From Caldisericales bacterium (lineage in GTDB: Bacteria > Caldisericota > Caldisericia > Caldisericales > Caldisericaceae): a DNA stretch of 33,849 nt. Shown here in pieces: positions 7,260-14,636 of this stretch. How positions within the stretch are numbered: the first letter of the stretch is position 1; each line of letters begins with the position of its first letter. The position numbers and the translations under genes are program-made. The notes under the pieces were generated by a model. The model worked only from the letters and a program-made list of their open reading frames with translations. It was not told the DNA's origin and did not search any database. The stretch spans positions 1 to 33,849 of the forward strand of contig WFZA01000036.1 of NCBI GenBank assembly GCA_015489815.1. Direction: 5' to 3'.

Positions 7260-9128
7260 TTACGTACCTATCCCTGCCCTCACACCATTTATAACGGCAG
7301 TAAGTTCTGATAATTCATGAAAGATCACTGCAGATGGGATATTTATTAATCCAGCTAATGTTAATGGTATTAAAATGGCAAGAACCGTGATAGCTAAAAC
7401 TATATTTTGCTTATTAATTTGCCTGGCTTTTTCTCCGAGATCCAGCACAAATACAATATTCTTAAAATTATCCGACATAAAAGCGACATCCGCTGCTTCA
7501 ATTGCAACATCGCTACCAATTGCACCCATTGCAATTCCTACATCTGCCGTTGCGAGCGCAGGTGCATCATTTATCCCATCACCTACCATAGCTACAGTCC
7601 CTGCTTTATGTTTAAACTCTTCAACTATCTTAAGCTTATCCTCAGGTTTTAAATTAGCCCTGACATCCTTAATGCCTAATTTTGCAGCAATTCTATATGC
7701 AGAATTTTTGTTATCACCAGTGAGCATTGCGACATATATATTCCTACTGCGCAATTCCTCGACGGTTATACGCGCTTCAGGCCTGATTGCATCGGAGAGA
7801 GCAAGTATCCCAATCACATAACTATCCCTTCTTACAATAACAATAATCTTTCCATCCTCGAATGATGAATTTGTATGCTCCTTAAAGGCTTCATTATCTT
7901 TACTATTTTCAGGTTTTCCTATATAAAATAGATTTCCGCCAATTTCTGCTTCCACACCAAAACCTGAAATTTCTTTAAAATGAGAAACGCTAAATTTTTG
8001 ATGTTTTAGTGGTTTAATCTCTTTTACTAACGCTTTTGCAATAGGATGGTTAGAAAATTTTTCAATACTATAAACAACAGAAAGTAGAAAATCTTTGTTC
8101 ACTTTAATTGGTATAATTTCTACAAGAGACATTTTCCCCAAGGTGAGAGTTCCGGTTTTATCAACTAAAACAGTTTTTACATGGCCAAGCGCTTCAAGGT
8201 AAGTACCTCCCTTCACTAAAACGCCATGTTTACCAGCCTTTCCTATACCTGCAGCAATTGTAACAGGCGTGGACATTATCAATGCACAGGGAGCAGCAGC
8301 AACAAGGAAAGAAATCGCCCTTGTATCCCAGAGCGAATGAGGAACTCCAAATAAATGAGGTATAATCATTAAAACCAGAGCGGTGATAAGAACAATAGGA
8401 GAATAAATTCTTCCAAATTTTTCAATAAATAGCTGGGTTTTGCTTTTTGCTTCCTGGGCTTTTTCAACGAGTTCAATAATTTTTGAAACTGTATTGTCTT
8501 GAAACAAGGACGTTACCCTCACGCTAATAAGTCCATCTGTATTTGTCGTTCCTGCAAAAACCGTATCTCCTGAATCTTTAAAGACAGGATTAAATTCGCC
8601 GGTAACCGAGGATTCATCGATATGAGCAGAACCCTTAATGATAATCCCGTCAGTTGGTACAGTTTCTCCGGGTTTTACAATGAATATTTCTCCAATTTTC
8701 AAATCTTTTGCTGGTATTACTTTCTCCTTACCATTCAAAATGACTCTCGCTTCTTTAGGGACAAGTTTTAGAAGACTTCTAATAGAGCGCCTTGTTCTCG
8801 CATATGTGTAATCTTCAATTCCCTCTGCAGTACCGTAAAGCACAGATAGAAAAACCGCTTCGCTCCACAAACCAAGTGCAATTGAACCAATAACTGCTGC
8901 AATTACCAATATACCCGTACCTATCTCTTTCTTCTCAACAAGATCCTCAAATGCCTCTTTTATCCAATAGAACGAAGAAAACAAAATTAGAATAGTATAA
9001 ACAGAGATCTTTATAGGGTTATATACCGGGGTAAATTTAAAAACAAAATAAAAAATAGTTGCAAACACTCCTGTAGTTAATGGGACAAACAGTGGGTTAA
9101 ACCTGTACCACTTAATATCATATTCCAT
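7260..9128 (-). CDS. P1B-type heavy-metal-transporting ATPase with APC motif
   Basis: A 622-residue P-type ATPase. Counting from the ATG at 9128, chosen because GGAGGT lies seven bases upstream (a TTG five codons earlier is less likely): the actuator TGE is at 176-178, the transmembrane metal motif is APC at 279-281, the phosphorylation site DKTGTLT starts at Asp323, the P1B-specific His-Pro is at 361-362, and the hinge GDGINDAP is at 516-523. There is no N-terminal HMA or Cys-rich metal-binding domain. The last membrane helix contains FHELSELTAVINGVRAG, similar to the HEGGT element of the P1B-4 group. The first Cys of CPC is replaced by Ala, so Cu(I) specificity is doubtful; Co, Fe, Zn or Cd are possible. 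Export from the cytoplasm is expected. It is 109 nt downstream of csoR. Confidence 0.9.
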   Translation of the reverse strand: MEYDIKWYRFNPLFVPLTTGVFATIFYFVFKFTPVYNPIKISVYTILILFSSFYWIKEAFEDLVEKKEIGTGILVIAAVIGSIALGLWSEAVFLSVLYGTAEGIEDYTYARTRRSIRSLLKLVPKEARVILNGKEKVIPAKDLKIGEIFIVKPGETVPTDGIIIKGSAHIDESSVTGEFNPVFKDSGDTVFAGTTNTDGLISVRVTSLFQDNTVSKIIELVEKAQEAKSKTQLFIEKFGRIYSPIVLITALVLMIIPHLFGVPHSLWDTRAISFLVAAAPCALIMSTPVTIAAGIGKAGKHGVLVKGGTYLEALGHVKTVLVDKTGTLTLGKMSLVEIIPIKVNKDFLLSVVYSIEKFSNHPIAKALVKEIKPLKHQKFSVSHFKEISGFGVEAEIGGNLFYIGKPENSKDNEAFKEHTNSSFEDGKIIVIVRRDSYVIGILALSDAIRPEARITVEELRSRNIYVAMLTGDNKNSAYRIAAKLGIKDVRANLKPEDKLKIVEEFKHKAGTVAMVGDGINDAPALATADVGIAMGAIGSDVAIEAADVAFMSDNFKNIVFVLDLGEKARQINKQNIVLAITVLAILIPLTLAGLINIPSAVIFHELSELTAVINGVRAGIGT

Positions 9129-9174
9129 TTTCACGACCTCCAATCATTTCAAAGTAATTTCTAATAATCAGTAA

Positions 9175-9209
9175 CGTATTACAGGTGTCAGATTTTTCAT
9201 AGTGATACG
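9175..9209 (-). other. Hairpin in the csoR-ATPase intergenic gap
   Basis: CGTATTAC (9175-9182) and GTGATACG (9202-9209) form an 8-bp stem with one G-U pair and a 19-nt loop. On the minus strand it is followed by mixed sequence rather than a T-run, so it is more likely an mRNA-processing or stability element between csoR and the pump gene than a terminator. Confidence 0.3.
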
Positions 9210-9237
9210 CAATGTTTTTACCTATTAAAAATTTGAA

Positions 9238-9546
9238 TTAACTTTCTTTGCCTTTTGCTATATAATCAAGAATTTTTTTAAGCTCGTCTATTTTCTCTTC
9301 AGCGCTCCCTGACTGTATTGATTCTTTTACGCAAATTTCAAGGTGTTTTTTAAGTATGTGAAGGTTCACTTTCTTTAAAATCCCAATAACTGCAAGTAGC
9401 TGTTTGGATATATCAATACAATAAGCATCTTCATTAATCATTTTCTCAATCCCTCTTAAGTGTCCTTCAGCAGTCTTAATGTAATTTAGCATATCAGTAT
9501 GCTTGGGCGTGCTTTTACTGCCATTCCACTTATCTGTTTTTGCCAT
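9238..9546 (-). CDS. csoR: CsoR/RcnR-family metal-sensing transcriptional repressor
   Basis: A 102-residue all-helical DUF156 repressor. The metal-site residues are Cys43, His68 and Cys72, with the same 25- and 4-residue spacing as Cys36-His61-Cys65 of the Cu(I) sensor CsoR. RcnR-type Ni/Co sensors have His at the last position, so this looks like the copper or a related soft-metal subclass. A basic N-terminus and the AEGHLRGIEKMI helix supply the DNA-binding face known in the family. The ATG has an excellent AAAGGAGG site. Upstream is a consensus promoter whose start site is covered by a G/C-tract palindrome, the standard CsoR operator type, so the gene is very probably self-repressed and controls the pump, the MoaD-like gene and acr3. 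Confidence 0.92.
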   Translation of the reverse strand: MAKTDKWNGSKSTPKHTDMLNYIKTAEGHLRGIEKMINEDAYCIDISKQLLAVIGILKKVNLHILKKHLEICVKESIQSGSAEEKIDELKKILDYIAKGKES

Positions 9547-9711
9547 ACAAAACCTCCTTTGTAATAAAATTTTTTATTTTTAAATTAAGAATTCTTTATA
9601 TCTGTTTTTAAGCTTTCTCTAATTATTCATCACGCTTTTAATCTTTACATTTGTTACCAACACTCCCTAAATGCAAATAACTTACTCCATGTACCATACT
9701 CAATCGCTTAT

Positions 9712-9729
9712 CCACCCCACCTGGGGTGG
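9712..9729. promoter_or_regulatory. CsoR-type operator palindrome
   Basis: CCACCCCA (9712-9719), a 2-nt CC spacer, then TGGGGTGG (9722-9729): a perfect 8-bp inverted repeat. Paired C-tract/G-tract palindromes of this form are the known binding sites of CsoR/RcnR-family repressors. It lies just downstream of the csoR -10 box and covers positions about -3 to +15 of the predicted transcript, ideal for repression. Confidence 0.75.
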
Positions 9730-9733
9730 GGAT

Positions 9734-9761
9734 ATTATATCAAACCTGTCCCATCTGTCAA
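9734..9761 (-). promoter_or_regulatory. Promoter of the csoR-ATPase-moaD-acr3 unit
   Basis: Minus strand TTGACA (9761-9756), 16-nt spacer, TATAAT (9739-9734), both perfect consensus hexamers. The predicted +1 near 9727 falls inside the operator palindrome. The leader to the csoR ATG is then about 180 nt, unusually long for this window. Confidence 0.8.
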
Positions 9762-10113
9762 GCAATAGCTTAATCCCTATAATGCTTCCTAAAATACATG
9801 CTTTTCGGATACCTTATGAGTTTCTTCGATTAAATTAAGCAATTACAAATTACTAAATTAAACCAGGTCAAGTACTTCTCGATAGGGCTACTTTAAAAAT
9901 AATTGAGCAAGTTGGACTAACAAGTTTTACTTATAGGAGAGTATTATACAGATAATTTCAATTACTTTATTTCTGAAAATCCCCATAGTTATGACTATTC
10001 TGATAAGCATTTTTCCTTCTATAGTACAGTATCTACAGTTATTGTATTTATATAAGTATGTAGAGCAAAGTTACAATTATAACTATCATAGGATAACTTA
10101 TTTTTCTGCCATC

Positions 10114-10152
10114 TTCGAGCAAGCCTTAGCAAACAAGGATCGCAATCCCTTA
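10114..10152 (-). repeat. Decayed partial copy of the palindromic repeat
   Basis: This stretch contains TTAGCAAACAAGGATC followed by GCAATCCCTT. The full copy at 10411-10442 has TTAGCAAGCGAAGGATC followed by TCAATTCCTT, so the two segments align over about 30 bases with few changes. It looks like an old remnant of the same element. Confidence 0.45.
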
Positions 10153-10359
10153 AGGTGGACACTAACTTTCCTTTATAGCTTCTTCCTGTAGATTGTATAA
10201 AGTGAATTGAAAGCAAGCTATGAAAAATGTATTTGTCAACAAAAGATAAAACTTATTGATTGCAATTTCTAAAAGTTTTGCTTTTAATGCGGAGATGTTT
10301 TGCTACACTCAACATGTGAGGGTAGTATATACGATGACTCTCCTATGTAAGGTTGTTAT

Positions 10360-10435
10360 GGCAGAGACTCTTGCTGCCCTCAGGGTGACAGCAGGGCGGT
10401 CATCCTTGAACGAGAGTTAGCAAGCGAAGGATCTC
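10360..10435 (-). repeat. Palindromic dispersed repeat, copy 1
   Basis: Read on the minus strand the element begins GAGATCCTTCGCTTGCTAA, has internal GGATGAC and GTCACCCTGAG segments that mirror each other, and ends AGCAAGAGTCTCTGCC. The outer ends (GAGATCCTTCGC and the reverse complement of GCAAGAGTCTC) form imperfect terminal inverted repeats. It aligns along its length with copies at 31521-31609 and 31668-31743. There is no coding capacity. It lies in the gap downstream of phoU. Confidence 0.7.
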
Positions 10436-10550
10436 AATTCCTTTCGAAAAAGGCACATAATTCTCTTTCTAATTCTTAGTTATAAAAGTGTGAGATTTCT
10501 GGTTATTCTCCCATCTAACAATTCAACGAATAAACCGTAATTATACTCGC

Positions 10551-11204
10551 TCACTTTTTTGGCTTGTGCTTTATTACCTCGCTCTCCACTATGTATACAA
10601 CATCTTCGCCTATGTTTGTTGCAAGGTCTGCAACGCGCTCGATGTTTTCTGTAATCCTGATAATTGTAAGCGCCCGGTTAATGGTAGTGGGGTCTTCAAG
10701 CATATAGGTAACGAGTTCTCTAATAATCTGTTCGTTCAACGCATCCACCATATCGTCCCTGCGGCACACATCCCTTCCTAATTCTGCATCCTGAGATATA
10801 AACGAAGCAATGGCATCGTCCAGCATTTTAACTGAAATATCTACCATCTTGGGCAAGTCTATATATGGCTTTACATCAGGTTGAGGTATCAACTCCAATG
10901 CAAACTCAGCAACATTTGTGGCGAGATCGCCCACGCGCTCAAGGTCATTGTTCATTTTCATTATCATTACGACTGTACGCAGGTCTCTTGCCTTTGGCTC
11001 AAACAGAGCAAGTGTTTCAATTGCGTCTTCGTCTATTTCTATTTCAAGGTTGTTTACCAGTGGTTCTTTTACATTGATCACCTGCTCGACAAGTTTAGAA
11101 TCCTTTTCCACGATTGCTTTCATACTGTCCTGGACCATACTCTCCGCTATATTTGCCATACGGAGCAATTTTTCTTTTAATAATGCAATTCTTTTTCCTA
11201 TCAT
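10551..11204 (-). CDS. phoU: Phosphate signalling protein PhoU
   Basis: A 217-residue, all-helical protein made of two similar three-helix bundles, the normal PhoU size. The acidic metal-site motifs occur twice: KARDLRTVVMIMKMNNDLERVGDLATNVAE in the first half (about 71-100) and the corresponding RALTIIRITENIERVADLATNIGED in the second. PhoU links the Pst transporter to the PhoR kinase and dampens the phosphate response, acting at the cytoplasmic membrane face. The ATG has a GGAGGG site, 9 nt after the pstB stop, so it is the last gene of the operon. Confidence 0.96.
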   Translation of the reverse strand: MIGKRIALLKEKLLRMANIAESMVQDSMKAIVEKDSKLVEQVINVKEPLVNNLEIEIDEDAIETLALFEPKARDLRTVVMIMKMNNDLERVGDLATNVAEFALELIPQPDVKPYIDLPKMVDISVKMLDDAIASFISQDAELGRDVCRRDDMVDALNEQIIRELVTYMLEDPTTINRALTIIRITENIERVADLATNIGEDVVYIVESEVIKHKPKK

Positions 11205-11213
11205 ATAACCCTC

Positions 11214-11966
11214 CTAACTAAATTTTCCCATAATGTATTCTTCAGTACGCTTATTCTTTGGGGCAGTAAATAAAACTTCTGTTTTCCCATATTCTATCAG
11301 TTCGCCCATATACAGGAATGCCGTATAGTCTGAGATGCGGGCAGCCTGTTGAATATTGTGGGTAACAATTACTATTGTATATTTTTTCTTTAACTTCTCT
11401 ATAAGATGCTCAAGCCTGTTGGTCGCAATTGGGTCAAGTGCAGATGCAGGCTCGTCCATAAGTATCACCTCTGGCTTTATAGCAAGGGCACGCGCTGTGC
11501 ATAGACGCTGCTGCTGCCCACCAGACAGAGAGAATGCGCTTTCAAAAAGTTTGTCTTTCACCTCTTCCCATAAGTTTGCATCCTTCAGAGACTCTTCCAC
11601 TGTCTGCTGAATAATTCTCTTATCTTTCATTCCGTGAATTCTCAAACCATAGGCAACATTTTCGTAAATACTCTTAGGAAATGGATTTGGCTTCTGAAAA
11701 ACCATCCCTACTCGCTTCCTCAGGTCAAATACATTTACATCGCGATCGTATATATTTTTGCCGTCAAGATATACCCTCCCTTCTATACGTACGCCTTTTA
11801 TAAAGTCGTTCATTCTGTTAAGGGAGCGAAGAAAAGTAGACTTTCCGCACCCAGAAGGACCAATAATTGCAACCACAGAATTTTGTGGAATTTCCATCGA
11901 TATACCCTTTAATATTTCTTTGTTTCCAAACCACAGTTTCAAGTTCTCTGTTTTCATTTTTACCAT
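11214..11966 (-). CDS. pstB: Phosphate ABC transporter ATP-binding protein PstB
   Basis: A 250-residue ABC ATPase. Walker [10 protein letters not shown] is at 36-44, the Q-loop region [14 protein letters not shown] at 91-104 is diagnostic of PstB, the signature LSGGQ is at 147-151, Walker B ends with Asp171-Glu172, and the H-loop is in VIVTHN. It powers high-affinity phosphate import with PstA and PstC. The ATG lies within the end of pstA (7-nt overlap), with AGGAGG provided by the last pstA codons. Confidence 0.97.
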   Translation of the reverse strand: MVKMKTENLKLWFGNKEILKGISMEIPQNSVVAIIGPSGCGKSTFLRSLNRMNDFIKGVRIEGRVYLDGKNIYDRDVNVFDLRKRVGMVFQKPNPFPKSIYENVAYGLRIHGMKDKRIIQQTVEESLKDANLWEEVKDKLFESAFSLSGGQQQRLCTARALAIKPEVILMDEPASALDPIATNRLEHLIEKLKKKYTIVIVTHNIQQAARISDYTAFLYMGELIEYGKTEVLFTAPKNKRTEEYIMGKFS

Positions 11967-12814
11967 TTCTTCATCCTCCTGCTCTTTACCCTTATAACAA
12001 TTGCAACAAAACTTAGAGCAAATACAAAGAGCAAAAGCACCGTACTTGCTCCGTATGCAATTGGAATTTGTTTATCTGGAAATGTTCCTTCCGTAAGTAA
12101 GCCATATATAAGGTACGGTAGCGCCATTACCTCGTTAAAAATACTGTGCGGCAACCTTCCTGTATAGAAAGTTGCAGCAGTAAATAAAATCGGCGCAGTT
12201 TCCCCTGCTGCCCTTCCCACGCTTAAAATCACGCCCGTTAGAATCCCCGGCATACCAACAGGAAGTACTATGTGCTTTATCGTTTGCCACTTCGTTGCAC
12301 CAAGCCCAAGCGACGCCTCCCTGAAGGAGTAGGGCACAGATTTTAATGCCTCTATCGTTGCCTGAATTATAGTGGGCAGAATTAAAATCCCAAGCGTAAG
12401 GCCGCCAGAAAGAATAGAAACGCCAAAGCAAAATTTATTAACAAATATAGCCAATCCAAACAGGCCAAATACCACTGACGGAATACCAGAAAGCATATTT
12501 ACGGATAAACGGAGAAAACGGGCAAAAGTATTATCTGAGGTATATTCTGCAATGTAAATACCGGAAAGAACCCCAAGTGGAACAGCGAAGATAAACGACA
12601 CCAGAACGAGATAGAAAGTTCCAAGTATTGCAGGGTAAATTCCTCCCGCCGTAATTCCATTTCTCGGAACATCCGTAAGAAACCTGAAACTAATTACCTT
12701 AAAGCCTTTAATAAATATATAACCTACAAGCAGCGCAAGAAAAAAGACAGAAGCATAAGAAAGTAACCTTATTATGCCAAACACAATGTGCTCTTTTTTT
12801 ACTTTATCCATCAT
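11960..12814 (-). CDS. pstA: Phosphate ABC transporter permease PstA
   Basis: A 284-residue membrane protein with six predicted helices. Family markers are [22 protein letters not shown] after the first helix, [10 protein letters not shown], the [14 protein letters not shown] segment, and the EAA-type coupling loop [23 protein letters not shown]. It forms the channel together with PstC. The start overlaps the pstC stop by 4 nt (ATGA), and the end overlaps pstB. Confidence 0.96.
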   Translation of the reverse strand: MMDKVKKEHIVFGIIRLLSYASVFFLALLVGYIFIKGFKVISFRFLTDVPRNGITAGGIYPAILGTFYLVLVSFIFAVPLGVLSGIYIAEYTSDNTFARFLRLSVNMLSGIPSVVFGLFGLAIFVNKFCFGVSILSGGLTLGILILPTIIQATIEALKSVPYSFREASLGLGATKWQTIKHIVLPVGMPGILTGVILSVGRAAGETAPILFTAATFYTGRLPHSIFNEVMALPYLIYGLLTEGTFPDKQIPIAYGASTVLLLFVFALSFVAIVIRVKSRRMKKW

Positions 12815-13686
12815 ACCTTCCCCATATGTGAAAACTTTTCGTGATAGTATTCTGCAATAACATTGAACACGACAACGATCAGGAAGAGTTCCACTGCAAG
12901 CGCAAAAAGCGCGTGGTAGTGCAAACTACCCACAGGTGTTTCGCCCATTTCAGCAGCAATCGTCGCAGTAATTGGCCTCATAGGACTAAAAATAGAGTGA
13001 GGCATGCCCAGCGCACCACCCGCAACCATTAGAACGGTCATCGTTTCACCTATTGCCCTGCCAAACCCAAGTGATACAGCAGTAATAATGCCGGGCATAG
13101 CGGCAGGAATTACGATGTGAATAAGCATTTCAGCACGAGATGCTCCAAGCCCAAGTGACGCTTCTTCTATACTTTTTGATACAGCAGTAATCGCATCTTC
13201 CGAAATACTTGCAATGGTAGGAAGTGCCATAAACGCAAGAATAATACCTGCAGTAAATCCCGTTTGCCCTATAGGAAGGTGGAAAATTTTCTGAACGAGA
13301 GGCGCCATAAATACAATACCAAAAAATCCGTAAACTACAGATGGAATACTGGCAAGAAGTTCCACTATAGGTTTTAAAACTTCTTTCGTAAAAGCATTTG
13401 AAAGCTTCGCGATGTAAATAGCCGTAGCAAGTGCAAGAGGAACAGCAATAAGCATAGCCGTGCCTGCAACAATCAGTGTAGAAACTAAAAGAGGAACAGA
13501 ACCGAATTTAGGAGGAGATGTAGCAGGACGCCAGGAAATGCCTGTTAGAAATTTCCACAGAGAATACTCTTTGAATGTAGTAACACCTTCTCCAAAAATC
13601 GTGACGATAATGGCGAATAGAACAATCACTGCAATGTAACCCAGAATAGGCAAAAAGTATTCGATAATTGCCTTTTTCTTCATCAT
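12811..13686 (-). CDS. pstC: Phosphate ABC transporter permease PstC
   Basis: A 291-residue membrane protein with six predicted helices. The large loop contains FLTGISWRPATSPPKFGSVPLL, typical of PstC, followed by ELLASIPSVVYGFFGIVFMAPL and the EAA loop [29 protein letters not shown]. It is the partner of PstA. Its start codon overlaps the pstS stop by one base (TAATG), so the Pst genes are tightly coupled. The segment GRAIGETMTVLMVAGG is also conserved. Confidence 0.96.
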   Translation of the reverse strand: MMKKKAIIEYFLPILGYIAVIVLFAIIVTIFGEGVTTFKEYSLWKFLTGISWRPATSPPKFGSVPLLVSTLIVAGTAMLIAVPLALATAIYIAKLSNAFTKEVLKPIVELLASIPSVVYGFFGIVFMAPLVQKIFHLPIGQTGFTAGIILAFMALPTIASISEDAITAVSKSIEEASLGLGASRAEMLIHIVIPAAMPGIITAVSLGFGRAIGETMTVLMVAGGALGMPHSIFSPMRPITATIAAEMGETPVGSLHYHALFALAVELFLIVVVFNVIAEYYHEKFSHMGKV

Positions 13687-14549
13687 TATTTAGTAGGTTT
13701 TACTGCAATATATCCGACCTGTTCAACAATCGTTTGGCCTTCAGGACTCATTACAAAGTCTATAAACTTCTTTACTGCCCCCTGAGGCTCGCCATCTGTA
13801 TACATAAAGAGCGGGCGGGAAATCTCGTACTCTCCGCTTAACACTGTCTCTTTTGAAGGCACAACGCCATCATACTTTAATACTTTTACACTGCTATCCA
13901 CATAGCCAAGCCCGATGTATCCAATTGCCCCTTTTGTTTTTTCAACAGTAGTTTTTATTGCCTGATTGGATCCCTGCACAACAGCAGTAGAAACCATCTC
14001 CACTCCTTTGCCAAGCACCTTTTCCTCAAAGATCTCAAATGTCCCAGAGGAAGAGTCACGTGTGATGGGGACAATTTTCATGTCAGGCCCGCCAAGTTCC
14101 TTCCAATTGGTAATTTCTCCCGTATAAATCTTTTTTAACTGTGCGTGGGATATCTCAGAAATTGGATTGTCCAAATTTACAACAATTGCAATGGCATCCT
14201 TTGCAATAATGTTTTCAACAGGATCTATCCCATTTGTTTTTGCCTTGTCTATTTCACTCTGTTTCATAGGCCTTGACGCATCAGCGATATCGCAGATACC
14301 ATTTATAAGGGCCGCAATTCCGTTTCCAGAGCCAGTTCCCCTTACAGATATATTTATATCCGGATACTTATTCATAAATACTTCAGCTGCCTTTTGTGCT
14401 ATGGGAAATACAGTTGTGGAACCATTAAGTGTAATGTTCTCAGGAGAACCACCAGAATTCCCTTCTTGTGGTGCAGTTTTTCCACATCCACTTAGCATGA
14501 TGATAAAAACAACAACTAGTGTCATAACCAACAAAAAGTTTCTTTTCAT
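13686..14549 (-). CDS. pstS: Phosphate-binding lipoprotein PstS
   Basis: A 287-residue exported protein. The signal peptide ends in the lipobox LSGC with Cys22, so it is membrane-anchored as in Gram-positive type PstS. The phosphate-binding pattern includes NGSTTVFPIAQKAAE near 42, GTGSGNGIAALINGICDIADASR, and DSSSGTFEIFEE. It delivers phosphate to PstCA. The ATG has a strong AAAGGAGG site and its promoter region holds four TTAAY repeats with an 11-bp period directly upstream, so it is the main phosphate-starvation-controlled start of the operon. Confidence 0.96.
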   Translation of the reverse strand: MKRNFLLVMTLVVVFIIMLSGCGKTAPQEGNSGGSPENITLNGSTTVFPIAQKAAEVFMNKYPDINISVRGTGSGNGIAALINGICDIADASRPMKQSEIDKAKTNGIDPVENIIAKDAIAIVVNLDNPISEISHAQLKKIYTGEITNWKELGGPDMKIVPITRDSSSGTFEIFEEKVLGKGVEMVSTAVVQGSNQAIKTTVEKTKGAIGYIGLGYVDSSVKVLKYDGVVPSKETVLSGEYEISRPLFMYTDGEPQGAVKKFIDFVMSPEGQTIVEQVGYIAVKPTK

Positions 14550-14598
14550 TACTTTACCTCCTTTGTTTAGGTTTACACCACGAGTTTACTAGGGCATT

Positions 14599-14636
14599 AT
14601 TAAGAATACATTAATGCAATATTAATTTTCGGTTAA
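14599..14636 (-). promoter_or_regulatory. Pho box upstream of pstS
   Basis: On the minus strand TTAAC (14636-14632), TTAAT (14625-14621), TTAAT (14614-14610) and TTAAT (14603-14599) repeat with an exact period of 11 bases. Direct repeats of about 6 bp with 11-bp period are the binding sites of PhoB/PhoP-class regulators, and TTAACA-like units are the Bacillus form. A weak -10 (TAGTAA) follows seven bases further on. The first unit overlaps the phoR stop codon. Confidence 0.75.

Larger units (their letters stand above)
9547..10550. other. 1-kb gene-free region between csoR and phoU
   Basis: The first part (9547 to about 9727) is the predicted 5' leader of csoR and contains no clear ORF with a ribosome site. 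Then come the operator and promoter (9712-9761). From 9762 to 10550 I see no credible coding sequence on either strand. The only structure is one good and one decayed copy of a palindromic repeat (10360-10435 and 10114-10152). Base composition is similar to other gaps. Confidence 0.6.

Noticed and set aside
9604-9692. 19-codon ORF in the csoR leader
   Set aside because: No ribosome site and no informative residues.
9991-10216. Overlapping ORFs of 65-66 codons on both strands
   Set aside because: No ribosome sites, and they run across a decayed repeat copy.
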